The notes below the pieces were generated by a model that saw only the letters and a program-made list of their open reading frames with translations, did no database searches and was not told where the DNA came from. The position numbers and the translations under genes are program-made. A stretch of DNA of 64,000 nt from an uncultured Clostridia bacterium (GTDB lineage Bacteria; Bacillota; Clostridia; Oscillospirales; Ruminococcaceae). The stretch is taken from positions 33,191 to 97,190 of the forward strand of contig CAOKWH010000004.1 in NCBI GenBank assembly GCA_948473085.1. Reading direction: 5' to 3'. Positions within the stretch are counted from its first letter, which is position 1. Every line of letters starts with the position of its first letter. Shown here piece by piece: positions 1-8,562 of the stretch.

Positions 1-35
1 TGCGGGGCCAAAAGGGCCAGCAGTTCCGGCCTCAT
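1..35 (-). CDS. Start of a further P1 tail gene (cut by window edge)
   Basis: An ATG at 35-33 overlaps the stop of the preceding tail-chaperone gene in an ATGA arrangement and opens a frame (MRPELLALLAP...) that runs off the window. By position it could be the second half of the tail assembly chaperone or the start of the tape-measure gene. Only 11 residues are visible, so no function can be read. Confidence 0.4.
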   Translation of the reverse strand, partial: MRPELLALLAP

Positions 36-340
36 GCCTGCCTCCCTCGGCCATAGCTCTCGTTTTGGCACCAGCCGCCTTTATTCTGGGCATAGCGCCG
101 GGCCAGCTCTGCAATCTCCTCCAAGGTCAGATGATACAAAAGCCCCTCCGGCGTCTGCACCTCGGGCAGCTGGCCCCGGGTGGCGCAGAACACCGTTACA
201 CAGTTTCTGGCCAGGCCGGCAGCGGCCTCCATTTCCCCTATATCGGGCAGAACCCGAGCCAGTACCCGGGCCATATTTCGGGTAAAGGCCAGCTCATCCT
301 GGGCGCTCAGCGGGGTTAAGGTCAGGTCTTCTATCTTCAT
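32..340 (-). CDS. P1 tail assembly chaperone-like protein
   Basis: A 102-residue, mainly helical and acidic protein lies directly after the tail-tube gene and overlaps it by 4 bases. In PBSX-type phages this slot holds the tail assembly chaperone (XkdN position), which helps the tube polymerise around the tape measure. I saw no clear A_AAA_AAC-type slippery site near its end, unlike the P2 homologue. The call rests on position and size, not on a diagnostic motif. Confidence 0.55.
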   Translation of the reverse strand: MKIEDLTLTPLSAQDELAFTRNMARVLARVLPDIGEMEAAAGLARNCVTVFCATRGQLPEVQTPEGLLYHLTLEEIAELARRYAQNKGGWCQNESYGRGRQA

Positions 341-720
341 GCTTTCACCTCCATGCGGCCGGCGGCCACTGCTGTCAGCTTTTCGGCCACCGGGTTCTCA
401 TTATCCCCCTGTTCCTGCACGCTGCTCCACTGGCAGCCGGAAAAGATAATCTTCCTATCCGGTTTGACCACCACAATATTAAAGTTTTCCAGGCTGTAAA
501 AATCCACCCCGTCGCCAAAGCCCTCACCGGTGACATACAGCCGGGTCAGTTCCACCACATGGCGCTGGCGGCCGGCCACTGTGCCCACCGGGGCCGGGGC
601 GCCAAAGCTCTCGATATACCGGGTGTCCCGGCTGCTTTTTACCCGATAGCTCTGGGCTACCGCCAGACGCCGGCCGTTTATTTCGATATAAATATCCCGT
701 GCTGTGGGAAAAACACTCAA
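337..720 (-). CDS. P1 phage tail tube protein (XkdM-like)
   Basis: A 127-residue protein directly downstream of the sheath gene, where contractile phages encode the tail tube. It opens with the residues DIYIEINGRRL and is rich in short beta strands, as expected for the tube fold that stacks hexameric rings to form the inner conduit. Length agrees with the XkdM family (about 130-150 residues). It overlaps the next gene by 4 bases. Confidence 0.75.
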   Translation of the reverse strand: MSVFPTARDIYIEINGRRLAVAQSYRVKSSRDTRYIESFGAPAPVGTVAGRQRHVVELTRLYVTGEGFGDGVDFYSLENFNIVVVKPDRKIIFSGCQWSSVQEQGDNENPVAEKLTAVAAGRMEVKA

Positions 721-741
721 GCCTTCCTCCTCCTTCCTCTC

Positions 742-1782
742 TTAAATGGTAACGGTGGCCTGCACCTGAATGCGGCTCACCACATGGGCCACCCCAAAGC
801 TCAGCGATACAATGCACAGCGATGGGTCGGCGGCATCCACCGATACCCGGGGCTGCTCCCATTCCCGAATCAGGCCGGCTTCCTCCTTTTCCCCCAACAG
901 AACCGTCACCTGGGAGGCAATGCTGTCCAGCGACTGCCGGGAGGAACGCACCCCCCGCAGCTTCTGGTTGAGCATCTCCCGGAGGGAGCGCATAATGTCA
1001 TCAATAATCAGCACGGTGCTGATGTCCCGGTAGGTGGCGTCCGGCGCCTCCCCCAACCGGGTGCGGGTGCTCACCGCCCGGATACATTCCGCCCGGCCCC
1101 CCAGCCACTCGCAGGGGGTGACACCGCCGGCCAGCAGGCGCTCCACCTGCTCCTCACTGCGCCAGGGGGCCACCGATACAATGCCCGGCAGCTCCGCGGC
1201 ATTCAGGCTGACATCCGGGGAACTGCGGTTCAGCAGCCGCCCAGCCAACGCCGCCGCCAACAGCACGGGGGATGCCTCCTCTCCCGCTTTACAGCAGGCC
1301 GAACCGGCGGCCAGCAGCAGGCGCTCGCTGTTTATTTCCCCGGCTATTTGCAGGGCAGCGGCATCCTCTGCCACTGCCCCCACCCCGATGCGCTCCTGCC
1401 GGGTGCCGGAGGCCTCGGCCAGGCTCTGGGCAAAGGCGGCCAAAACCGCCCCATCCCCGCTGTCACACAGCAGGGTATCCAGGCCGGGCTGTCCCGCCGC
1501 CAGGGCAAAGGCGGCCTGGTAGCCCTCCAGGCTGCCCTCCGTTGCCGGGCAGAGGTAAATACCCGCTACACCGGCCCGGAACAGCAGTTCCAGCGCTGCC
1601 TGCAAGGTATTGTCCAATTGGCCGGACAAACCGGCCAGCTCGGCAGCAGCTGTCAGCCACACCGGCTGCTCCAACTGTGCTGCCGCGGCAATCACCCCAG
1701 CCTTTCGGCTGCCCAGCCCGGCAGCCGACCCGCCCACAGTGTAGCTGGAAAAAACACCGGGGCGCAATTTTTGCTGGCTCAT
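742..1782 (-). CDS. P1 contractile tail sheath protein (XkdK-like)
   Basis: A 346-residue protein in the sheath position before the tube gene. The C-terminal third (residues about 240-345), with DISTVLIIDDIMRSLREML followed by a beta-rich end, looks like the conserved sheath core that wraps the tube. The middle, Ala/Gly-rich half (residues about 90-200) resembles the variable outer domain. It is shorter than the P2 sheath (444 residues). Its presence shows that P1 had a contractile, myovirus- or tailocin-type tail. Confidence 0.75.
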   Translation of the reverse strand: MSQQKLRPGVFSSYTVGGSAAGLGSRKAGVIAAAAQLEQPVWLTAAAELAGLSGQLDNTLQAALELLFRAGVAGIYLCPATEGSLEGYQAAFALAAGQPGLDTLLCDSGDGAVLAAFAQSLAEASGTRQERIGVGAVAEDAAALQIAGEINSERLLLAAGSACCKAGEEASPVLLAAALAGRLLNRSSPDVSLNAAELPGIVSVAPWRSEEQVERLLAGGVTPCEWLGGRAECIRAVSTRTRLGEAPDATYRDISTVLIIDDIMRSLREMLNQKLRGVRSSRQSLDSIASQVTVLLGEKEEAGLIREWEQPRVSVDAADPSLCIVSLSFGVAHVVSRIQVQATVTI

Positions 1783-2249
1783 AACTTCCTCCTAATCTCA
1801 AACGCTTCGATAGTCCTACCAGGCTGCAGCGTGGTGCTGGACAGCATACAGTTGGCTGAACAGAAGGTGTAAAACCCATCCCGCTCCCGGGAATAATGGG
1901 TGCGCCCACAGGTCAGCCCGGTAATATCAAACCCGCTGCCCTCCAACAGCAGGGCGGCCACCCGCTCAAACAGATGGGCCAGCTGGACAGCGCCGCCCTG
2001 CCGGGGGCAGCTCAGCTCCAAACGCAGGGTAAGCTGCCAGTTCTGCCCCCGGAGCAGGCCCCCCTCCTGCTCCCCCAGGTACCCCCCAGGGGCGGTGGAG
2101 ATGCTGGCAATGCCCAGGGCAATACACGGCTTTCTTTGGGGATACTTCTGCTGGGAACCGGGATATTCGTCGGTAACAGTTACCTCCGGTTCCAGCTGCC
2201 GGGCCAGATACTCCCTGAGCTCCCGGCGCAGTTCAGTCAGTTGGGCCAT
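1779..2249 (-). CDS. P1 tail terminator / minor structural protein
   Basis: A 156-residue protein between the head-closure gene and the sheath, overlapping both neighbours. It begins MAQLTELRRELREYLARQLEPEVTV, a helical start typical of tail-terminator or head-tail joining proteins (XkdJ/DUF6838-type position, compare the P2 gene at 34110). The beta-rich remainder fits that fold. Function is inferred from gene order. Confidence 0.5.
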   Translation of the reverse strand: MAQLTELRRELREYLARQLEPEVTVTDEYPGSQQKYPQRKPCIALGIASISTAPGGYLGEQEGGLLRGQNWQLTLRLELSCPRQGGAVQLAHLFERVAALLLEGSGFDITGLTCGRTHYSRERDGFYTFCSANCMLSSTTLQPGRTIEAFEIRRKL

Positions 2250-2592
2250 CGTTTTCCTCCTTTGTCAGTACCGTCCAGAGATAGGCCGGCTGCCCCTGGA
2301 ACAGGAAGTGCTCCCGGCGGCGCACCCGCCACAGTTCCTCCCCAGCCTGCAACAGGCTATCCACCTGAACCTTCACTCCGTTCTCATCAGCGGCGACATA
2401 GCCGATGGCATAGTTCTGCCTATAGCCGCCGGTGGGGGTCTGCTGGGTTTCCAGATAGCTCCTGTTCCGGTCGGTTACCGGTTGCAGCACCATTGCAATG
2501 GGCAGCTCCCCTTCCGGCAGCCTGAGCAGGGCGGTGATGCCTAACCTTTGCAAAGCCCTTGTAATCCGGCCAATCTCAGTGCAGGTGTCCAT
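2233..2592 (-). CDS. P1 head-closure / head-tail joining protein
   Basis: A protein of about 119 residues. I place the start at the ATG at 2592, preceded by GGAAGGGTGG; an in-frame ATG 18 bases upstream is possible. It carries a beta-rich middle (residues about 60-105) ending in a WTVL strand, compatible with head-closure proteins that bridge connector and tail. It overlaps the preceding gene by 17 bases and the next by 17. No diagnostic motif. Confidence 0.5.
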   Translation of the reverse strand: MDTCTEIGRITRALQRLGITALLRLPEGELPIAMVLQPVTDRNRSYLETQQTPTGGYRQNYAIGYVAADENGVKVQVDSLLQAGEELWRVRRREHFLFQGQPAYLWTVLTKEENDGPTD

Positions 2593-2962
2593 GCGCGCCC
2601 ACCCTTCCAAAGCAAAACCGCTCCGGCTGCAGCAGCCCGGCGGCCGCCTGGTTATATTCCTCCCGCAGGCGGATGCTGCGCTCCAGCCGGCCGGATTCCT
2701 CCGGGGCTGTCAGGGTAATCTCCCCCAGTTTGAGGCTGTGCAGCTCCTCCCCGGTGCGCAGCAGGCAGTACCGGTAGTAAGCAGACGCCGCAGCAGCCCC
2801 GGCCAACCGCCGGGCATTCTCCGCATCTTCCAGGTCGGCCCCGGGGCGCAGCCGGGCCAGGGTATCCCCCAGGGCGGCTCGGCACAGCACCTCCCAGCGG
2901 CCGCTCTCCTCCGGCGTCAGTCCGGCAAACAGGGCAAACTGCTCCCGTACCTGTTCATACAT
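2576..2962 (-). CDS. P1 head-tail connector (gp6-like)
   Basis: A 128-residue, almost entirely helical protein directly after the major capsid gene, where gp6/gp15-like adaptor proteins are encoded. These adaptors dock on the portal and receive the tail. Helical content, size and position agree. It is translationally coupled to the next gene. Confidence 0.6.
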   Translation of the reverse strand: MYEQVREQFALFAGLTPEESGRWEVLCRAALGDTLARLRPGADLEDAENARRLAGAAAASAYYRYCLLRTGEELHSLKLGEITLTAPEESGRLERSIRLREEYNQAAAGLLQPERFCFGRVGAHGHLH

Positions 2963-2977
2963 AGCGCCCCTCCCCTC

Positions 2978-4009
2978 TTATCTGCCCGGCTGGGCGGCAG
3001 CTTTCAGCTTCATCACCTTCACCGCATCGGGATACAGCTTGGCAAAACCGGTGATGTTGGTAATGCCCACCCGCTCGGTCTGGCAGTCGATGGCCTTATC
3101 GTACTCCACACTCACGCCGCCGGCGCTCACCATTTCCAGGGTGCAGTTTTTATCCAGGGCAATAATGGTGCCCGCCGGAACCGCTGGGGACTTAATCAGC
3201 GCCGCCCCAAACGGGGTTACAAAGGTGCTGGGGTCGGCAAAACGGCTGCCGTTATCATAGCTGCGCAGCTCCTTGAGCAGCAAAATCTGGTTGCCCATCT
3301 CCGGGGATACCAGCAGCACATTCATCTCATACTCATCAAACAGCCCCCACAGGCGGCACAGGTCCTTGTAGAGAATGGTATCCGCCGTTTCGGTTTCCAG
3401 CACCTGGGCAGGGTTCTGGTTGCCATCGCCGTTTAGCAGCACTTCCACAGCGTCCCGCACTGCGGTGCGGGCCATCTGGGCGCCAATCTGCCGCAGCGCC
3501 ACCGAAAAAAGGTCCAGCCGCTGGAACTTGATGGCCTCGTAGGAGGCCCGGAGCATCCGGCCCCGCTTTTTCAGCCGCACCAGGTTCTCCTTCAAGCGAA
3601 TCTCGGTTTCGGGGAGGAAGCCGCCCTCCGCCACATCCGCCAGCTCCCGGTCGGCAGGGTCGGGCATGGGCAGCAGCGAGCGGTAGTCCATGGAATCCAC
3701 ATCGGTGCGGGCAGCCACAATGCGCGAGAGAATGTCGTTCCCCTGCATGCCCTGTTCCACTGCCGCGCCAATGTAGGCGGGGAACAGCACCGCCGAATCC
3801 CCGGTGCGGAAGAACTTTTCCACCCGGTCGCTGCCGCTGCCGCTTACCCGGATATCAAACCGCTTGAGCTGCCGCTCGAAGGCGGAAAGCCCCGCCAGCT
3901 CGGTATCCCGGTATTCCCCGGAGGGATCCAGCGCCTCCAGCGCCTTAAAAAAGCCGCCCTCCCGCTGGTAGAGGGATTTATCTATTTTAATCTCACGGTA
4001 TCCTGCCAT
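2978..4009 (-). CDS. P1 major capsid protein
   Basis: A 343-residue protein in the capsid position of the late operon. It has an N-terminal region rich in charged residues, then sequence typical of phage coat proteins, including MPNH-like strand/helix alternation and the C-terminal stretch GITNITGFAKLYPDAVKVMKL, a common end of HK97-fold capsid subunits. The length fits XkdG-like capsids (about 310-350). It is preceded by a GAAAGGAGC ribosome-binding site and followed by the connector gene. Confidence 0.75.
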   Translation of the reverse strand: MAGYREIKIDKSLYQREGGFFKALEALDPSGEYRDTELAGLSAFERQLKRFDIRVSGSGSDRVEKFFRTGDSAVLFPAYIGAAVEQGMQGNDILSRIVAARTDVDSMDYRSLLPMPDPADRELADVAEGGFLPETEIRLKENLVRLKKRGRMLRASYEAIKFQRLDLFSVALRQIGAQMARTAVRDAVEVLLNGDGNQNPAQVLETETADTILYKDLCRLWGLFDEYEMNVLLVSPEMGNQILLLKELRSYDNGSRFADPSTFVTPFGAALIKSPAVPAGTIIALDKNCTLEMVSAGGVSVEYDKAIDCQTERVGITNITGFAKLYPDAVKVMKLKAAAQPGR

Positions 4010-4031
4010 CTAAACATGCTCCTTTCTCTTA

Positions 4032-4373
4032 TTACAGCAACACTTCTGCCGTGTTGTCGGTACTATCCACCGCTGTAATCAGCAGCTGGCGGCCGCCTTC
4101 GGCCGCCTGTATGCCGCCGGTGCCATCTGCTGCCAGGCCAGCATACCCCACTGCCGGAGCCTCCCCGGTATAGGGCAGGGTACAGATGCCCGCAAGCTGC
4201 ACCAGCGCCAGATGGTCCCGCACCGACACCACCAGGCCGATAAACGCCTCCCCTGCGCCTGCGGCAGTTACCTCCCGGTTACCGGACAGCTTGGCCAGTG
4301 CCCCGGCCTCCAGCCCCTCGGCCGCCGCAAAGGTGGCATAGCTCACGCCATAGCCGTTTAAACGAATTGTCAT
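4032..4373 (-). CDS. P1 capsid decoration/stabilisation-like protein
   Basis: A 113-residue protein; I place the start at ATG 4373, which follows AAAGGAGGAAAAAGGGAA. It is Gly/Ala-rich and beta-rich (GYGVSYATFAAAEGLEAGALAKL..., then repeated short strands), similar in character to DUF2190-type or cement proteins placed just before the capsid gene. The role is inferred from position and composition. Confidence 0.5.
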   Translation of the reverse strand: MTIRLNGYGVSYATFAAAEGLEAGALAKLSGNREVTAAGAGEAFIGLVVSVRDHLALVQLAGICTLPYTGEAPAVGYAGLAADGTGGIQAAEGGRQLLITAVDSTDNTAEVLL

Positions 4374-4568
4374 TTCCCTTTTTCCTCCTTTTTGTACTGC
4401 TTCTTCTGTTCTGCCGGCCGGGTTTTCCACAATCCTTGGTGGAGATGGTGGAAAACTTTCTTTTCCCCATCCGCCCGGCCCTTCTCCCGCCGGATATAGC
4501 GGGTTTAAAGCCCATTCCCGCTATTTTCAGCGGGTTTTGGGCAGTTCCTGCGCAATTTGGCGGCTTTT

Positions 4569-5459
4569 TTATATCTTAAAGGCGCTGCTGTCCTTCTCCC
4601 CGCTTACCGGTGCCGCGCCCAGCTGCGGGTGCAGGGGAATCCGCCGTCCGGCGGCCTTCTGCAAGGTGCGCACACAGCCTTCCAGTTCCTCCGGGTCCAG
4701 CCCGGCGGCCATACTTTCGGCCTGGCTGCGGCTCAGTTCTGGCACGGCAATGCAGTTCAGCCGGACACACTCTGCCCGCAGCTGTTCCAGATACTTCCGG
4801 CCCAGCACGGCCAAAAATGCCTCCCCCGGTACTGCCGCCTCCGGCCTACTGCCCGCCCGTTTGGTCACCCCAGCCCGGCGCTGGGCGGGCACCGCCACAA
4901 AGCTCCACTCGTAGGCGTCGGTTGCCGCCTGGTGCACAATGTGGCAGGGTACGCCGGCATACTCCTTGCCGGGGATGTGGCTGCAGCTGCCCATCTTTTC
5001 CCCACATACCGAGCAAACCGAACGGCCAATGGCGCAGCTGATGCTGATTTCCTTTTTTATCCCCGCCTCAATTTCATCCATCAGGCCCTGGCTGGCCCCG
5101 GTGCGCAGCATGTACACCTCCGCTTTCAGGGCGGTGTAGGGCTGGCCGCAGTTGGTGGGCTGGGCAGGGTCGGCTTCCACCCGGGTTTCAAAGATCCGGG
5201 CATGCTGCCCCGCCGCTGTGGGGTCGTGGTCAAAGATACCTGTCACCCCCACAAACAGCCCGGCCAGCTGCTGGAGGCAGTCCTCCGAAAAACGCTCGCC
5301 GTCCCGGTCAATCTGGTTGTCGCACAGCACTGCTGTAAACACATACAGCTCCTCCGGGGCAAAGGCCCGGCGGGTATACCGGCCTATCTTGCCCAGCTGT
5401 TCCGGCGTAGGCACACCGGGCAGCGGGGTGCTGCCCTGGGTTTTAGTCAATTTCTCCAT
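4569..5459 (-). CDS. P1 XkdF-like prohead protease/head protein
   Basis: A 296-residue protein between portal and capsid genes, where phages encode the maturation protease. Residues about 40-160 (DNQIDRDGERFS..., GIFDHDPTAAGQ..., KKEISISCAIG) match the XkdF-type head protein pattern. Residues about 145-170 contain a Cys/His cluster (CSVCGEKMGSCSHIPG) that probably binds zinc. It would cleave or organise capsid precursors during assembly. It overlaps the portal gene by 17 bases. A hairpin-rich stretch of about 195 bases (4374-4568) separates it from the next gene. Confidence 0.65.
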   Translation of the reverse strand: MEKLTKTQGSTPLPGVPTPEQLGKIGRYTRRAFAPEELYVFTAVLCDNQIDRDGERFSEDCLQQLAGLFVGVTGIFDHDPTAAGQHARIFETRVEADPAQPTNCGQPYTALKAEVYMLRTGASQGLMDEIEAGIKKEISISCAIGRSVCSVCGEKMGSCSHIPGKEYAGVPCHIVHQAATDAYEWSFVAVPAQRRAGVTKRAGSRPEAAVPGEAFLAVLGRKYLEQLRAECVRLNCIAVPELSRSQAESMAAGLDPEELEGCVRTLQKAAGRRIPLHPQLGAAPVSGEKDSSAFKI

Positions 5460-6588
5460 TCTGTTTCACCTCCTGTTCCATCTGTGCCGCCTGGGCGTTG
5501 TGGTACCGGGCCAGGGCCAATTCCCCCTCATCCTGTAAGCTGATGCTCTGCCAGTCGATGGAAAAAGGCTCCTCCCGGCCCAAAAGCCGCAGGTGGGTGC
5601 CCAAAATGCGCAGCACCACCGGCGTGAGCAGGCTGCGATAGTGCTCCAGCTCGCTGGTGAGCATATCCGCCTGCTGGCTGCTCATCCGCTCGGTGGTGGA
5701 CCACTGCAGCCCCAGCAAAAACGGGGGTACCCCCAGCTTGGCCACCATCTGTTCCAGCAGCTGGCGCACCGGCACCTGGGTATCCAGCACCGGGCTGTCC
5801 GCCCCAATTACCCGGATATCCACATTGCCCACCGCCACAAAGTCGCTGATGCTCTCGCCGCCGCTCTGCATGGCGGCGCTCCACTCCCGTGCCATGGTGT
5901 CGGCCACCTCCCGGGTGTTCACCCGCTCCCCCGGCTCCGGGCGATAGGTGATGGCATAGCGCAGGCTGCCCGCCCGCTCAAAGTTGCTGCCAATACTGAC
6001 ATAAATTTTGCTGAGAATGTCGCTGACAAACGGCAGCCCCTCCAACAGCGACCGGCCTGTCACCTCGCCGGAGCGGGGATGCAGGGCTGAGAACAAAATC
6101 AGCTCCGGGTAGGGCACCTCCCGTTCCTCCACCCCCTGGCTGGCCGTGAAAAAGCGCAGCTGGGCGGGTGTGGGGCCGGGCTTTACCACCAGGCTATCCC
6201 CGGGGCAGTTCAGCACCGCCGCCACCCCCCGGCCATCCGCCGCCGGCAGAATTTCCCCCACGGCGTTGCCATAGGTGAGCAAATCATCCAGGTAGCGCTC
6301 TAAAAACGGTCGGATTCCCTGTACCCCCGCTCCACCGGGCAGCTCCCGGCAGAGGCGTTCCAGCTCCGCCTTAGCCGTTTTGTCCTCGCAGAGGATGTCA
6401 AACTCCCCCATCAGTCGGACAATGCGGTCCAGGGCGGCATCCACCAGTGGGATCTGCCCCCGGATGCTCTCATACAGCCCTCGCCGGCTGGCCGAAAGCA
6501 GGCTCTGCCCCAGGCCCAGCTCCCGGTTCCGGGAAATTTGCACTGCGGCAGGCGGGCGTTCCCTGCGCAGCAGCTCCTTCCAGTTCAA
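5443..6588 (-). CDS. P1 portal protein
   Basis: A 381-residue portal protein that forms the dodecameric ring at the capsid vertex through which DNA is packaged. It sits directly after the large terminase (4-base overlap). Portal-like signatures include a helical N-terminal crown region, the YGNAVGEIL strand, and GVPPFLLGLQWSTTERMSSQQ around residue 300, typical of phage portal C-terminal wing helices. It is shorter than the P2 portal because it lacks the extra C-terminal domain seen there. Confidence 0.8.
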   Translation of the reverse strand: MNWKELLRRERPPAAVQISRNRELGLGQSLLSASRRGLYESIRGQIPLVDAALDRIVRLMGEFDILCEDKTAKAELERLCRELPGGAGVQGIRPFLERYLDDLLTYGNAVGEILPAADGRGVAAVLNCPGDSLVVKPGPTPAQLRFFTASQGVEEREVPYPELILFSALHPRSGEVTGRSLLEGLPFVSDILSKIYVSIGSNFERAGSLRYAITYRPEPGERVNTREVADTMAREWSAAMQSGGESISDFVAVGNVDIRVIGADSPVLDTQVPVRQLLEQMVAKLGVPPFLLGLQWSTTERMSSQQADMLTSELEHYRSLLTPVVLRILGTHLRLLGREEPFSIDWQSISLQDEGELALARYHNAQAAQMEQEVKQNGEID

Positions 6589-7856
6589 AAAACTCCTCCT
6601 CTCCTCTTCACACCGGCCGCATAAAAGCCGCTGTCCCTGCCGGCGCCCTCGCAGTACATGACAAAGTACCGTAGGTCGTCCATGGCGTGGTCATACTCCT
6701 TTCTGGGGCGCTCCCGGCCGTTTTTCTCCCAGCAGTACAGGGAAAATTCCCGGATACAATCCCGGCAGCCGGGGTCGATGCCCAGCCGCTCCTCGGCCAG
6801 CCACCGGCTGACTGCCGCAATGCCTGCGGCCACATCATTTTCCGCCCGCACCACCGAAAAACGCCCATGCTGCTGAATGCAGCCAATAAAACTGGCGGCC
6901 GAAGGGTCCACTACCACAGCCTCGATGGGACGCTCCCCGGCCAGGCGGCACAGCTCCTGGTAGTGCTGTTCATCGGTGCGGCGGCACCCCGCAGTCCCGG
7001 GGTTGTAATAGCTTTCGGCCAGGCGCTGCCAGCGCCCCTGGCACCAGCCCCAAAGCCCCATGGACATGGGGTTTACCGTGCCATAGTCGCAGCTGATAAC
7101 ATACCGGCTGCACCCCGCTTCCGGCACCCTTTGGATATGCCGCTCCGGGCAGAACATGTCATACACCTGCCCCACTGGAGCGGTCCACTCCCCCAGCACA
7201 AAGCGCCGGTAAAAACTGCCGCTGTAACTGCGCCGGAACCGCTGGCGTACCTCCGGGGCGAGGCCGGGATTGTCCTCCATGGTAAAATGCAGGTAGAGCG
7301 CCCGGTGCTGCTCCCGGTTTTGAATCCACTCCTTGTAAAACCAGTGTTCCGGATGCTCCGGGTTGCAGGAAAACCAGAAGGTGGCCCCCTGCACCGAACA
7401 TCGGGCCAGTGCCTGCTCCACAAAGGAGCGGGGCATCAGCGCCACCTCGTCAAACAGCACCCCGGCCAGCGTCATGCCCTGTATCAGCGCCGCCGAGGAT
7501 TCATCCCGGCCGCCAAACAGGTAAAAACGCACACTCTGGCTGCCCATGGTTACATCGGCGCGGTTTTCCGCCCGCTTTTCCTTCACCGTACAGCCCAGGC
7601 GCCCCAGCTGGGCAAATAGCTGGTCGGCCAGGTTGCGGCGCAGGGAACCAATGGTTTTGCCGCACAGCGCCAGGTTCTGCCCCGGCTGGCAGCACAGTCC
7701 CCACAGTGCAAAGGAGAGGGCGGTACAGGTGGTTTTTCCGCTGCGCACCGCCCCATCGCAGATGATGGCGTCGTATCTGGAGCGCACCTCCGGGGTACGC
7801 CACCAGCTGAGCACCCGCTGCTGCTTGGGGGAATAGTGCAAAACCGGGCTACTCAT
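6585..7856 (-). CDS. P1 terminase large subunit (TerL)
   Basis: A 423-residue packaging motor. The ATPase domain has a Walker A-like CDGAVRSGKTT (residues about 34-44) and Walker B GVLFDEVALMP. The nuclease domain shows the acidic motifs SCDYGTVNP, VVDPSAASFIG and DHAMDDLRYFV. Overall it resembles PBSX-family TerL and shares recognisable segments with the P2 TerL at 24383 (QQ...SWW, CDG..R.GK, VLFDEVALMP), so the two prophages use related packaging motors. All key motifs are intact. Confidence 0.9.
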   Translation of the reverse strand: MSSPVLHYSPKQQRVLSWWRTPEVRSRYDAIICDGAVRSGKTTCTALSFALWGLCCQPGQNLALCGKTIGSLRRNLADQLFAQLGRLGCTVKEKRAENRADVTMGSQSVRFYLFGGRDESSAALIQGMTLAGVLFDEVALMPRSFVEQALARCSVQGATFWFSCNPEHPEHWFYKEWIQNREQHRALYLHFTMEDNPGLAPEVRQRFRRSYSGSFYRRFVLGEWTAPVGQVYDMFCPERHIQRVPEAGCSRYVISCDYGTVNPMSMGLWGWCQGRWQRLAESYYNPGTAGCRRTDEQHYQELCRLAGERPIEAVVVDPSAASFIGCIQQHGRFSVVRAENDVAAGIAAVSRWLAEERLGIDPGCRDCIREFSLYCWEKNGRERPRKEYDHAMDDLRYFVMYCEGAGRDSGFYAAGVKRRGGVF

Positions 7857-8154
7857 CCTCCGCCCAGACAGCCCCCGGGGCGCTCAGGCGTTCCAGCAGG
7901 TCGCCGGGGTCGGCCTCACACAGTTCCAGCAGCTTCATCATCGCTTCAATGCGGCTGTAAAACTGCAGTTCCACCCCACCCTTCACCTGGCGCAGCCCCG
8001 CTACCTGAAATGGGTCGATGCCTTCCAGATACATCTGAGGCGCGCCGTTCTCGTCCGGCTCGGTGCGTACCCCTTTGGCCGGGGCGTCGAAGGCCAGCCG
8101 CCGCAGGCCCTGCACCACCTCGGTTTTCAGTTCCTGTTTGTCCGTGCTTATCAA
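7849..8154 (-). pseudogene. P1 terminase small subunit, N-terminally truncated
   Basis: A frame of about 101 residues. Its C-terminal part, ending GGVELQFYSRIEAMMKLLELCEA, resembles the C-terminus of Terminase_2 small subunits. The N-terminal DNA-binding HTH that such proteins carry is missing. An AAAGGAG sits immediately before a TTG at 8154 with no normal spacing, so the start is unclear. Upstream sequence changes abruptly to AT-rich. I read this as a gene decapitated by deletion of the P1 early region; a very short functional subunit cannot be excluded. Confidence 0.55.
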
Positions 8155-8334
8155 CTCCTTTCACCCACACGCCAAAAAAAGAAAAAAGCCGCACTTTTTT
8201 GCAACAAAAAGGCGGTTTTTTGAAAAAATATTTATTTTTCAGCACTTTATATCATTTATCCCGAAAAAACACTTATAAATTTGTATATGATTTAGTTTAT
8301 TTCTTCCATCTATCCAATAAAACACAGAGTCTAT

Positions 8335-8363
8335 TTGACAATATGGACCAAAGCGGCTATAAT
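8335..8363 (+). promoter_or_regulatory. Promoter of antisense RNA, toxin copy 1
   Basis: TTGACA (8335-8340), a 17-base spacer and TATAAT (8358-8363) form a consensus sigma-A promoter on the plus strand. It faces into the 3' end of the minus-strand toxin remnant. The same arrangement recurs at 49020-49048. Confidence 0.8.
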
Positions 8364-8369
8364 AAAAAT

Positions 8370-8460
8370 AAACAAGGCACCATCGATAGACGGCTGCCCC
8401 ATAAGTTTAGTAGAAATAACCACCTTGCTTTGATGGGACGAGGCGGTTATTTCTTTTTAT
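8370..8460 (+). ncRNA. Type I antitoxin RNA, copy 1 (antisense)
   Basis: The transcript predicted from the promoter at 8335 starts near 8370 and ends at the hairpin pairing AAATAACCACCT with AGGCGGTTATTT, followed by CTTTTT near 8456. It is antisense to the 3' end of the holin-like toxin message, as in TxpA/RatA-type systems. Its first 30 bases are identical to those of copy 2 near 49053. It should still be made in the lysogen although its own toxin ORF is split. Confidence 0.6.
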
Positions 8461-8520
8461 TTGTAAGCTGAATAGTCAACTGTACAACAGCAATCAGGAC
8501 TAAACAAAAGGCAAACAGCC
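8447..8520 (-). pseudogene. 3' part of holin-like toxin copy 1, cut by prophage P2
   Basis: On the minus strand these bases encode LFAFCLVLIAVVQL followed by TIQLTNKKK and a stop, the membrane segment and basic tail of the toxin that is intact at 49129-49218. The start codon and first six residues lie at the other end of P2 (48867-48847). No in-frame start codon replaces them at 8521 onward, so the fragment should not be translated in the lysogen. Confidence 0.8.
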
Positions 8521-8521
8521 C
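8513..8521. other. attL core of prophage P2
   Basis: AAACAGCCC here matches 48844-48852 (attR) and the uninterrupted toxin copy at 49195-49203. Left of it the sequence continues as toxin gene; right of it begins P2 DNA. It lies 177 bases from the integrase stop codon. Candidate arm-type repeats ACACAG occur at 8675-8680 and 8686-8691. Confidence 0.8.
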
Positions 8522-8562
8522 CCCGCATATACTAAAGACTTAAAAAGAGATTTGACAGCAAG

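Larger units (their letters stand above)
1..8154 (-). mobile_element. Prophage P1 (partial), PBSX/Xkd-like head and tail module
   Basis: A tightly packed minus-strand block carries, in transcription order, a terminase small-subunit remnant, large terminase, portal, protease, capsid-associated protein, major capsid, three connector proteins, tail sheath, tail tube and tail chaperone. Most neighbours overlap by 4 to 17 bases, which indicates one late operon. The order matches contractile-tail phages and the Bacillus PBSX (xkd) cluster. The left end lies outside the window. On the right it stops at 8154 with no integrase, repressor or replication gene, so this may be a degraded prophage or a domesticated phage-like particle. 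P1 is unrelated in orientation to P2, which lies to its right. Confidence 0.85.
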
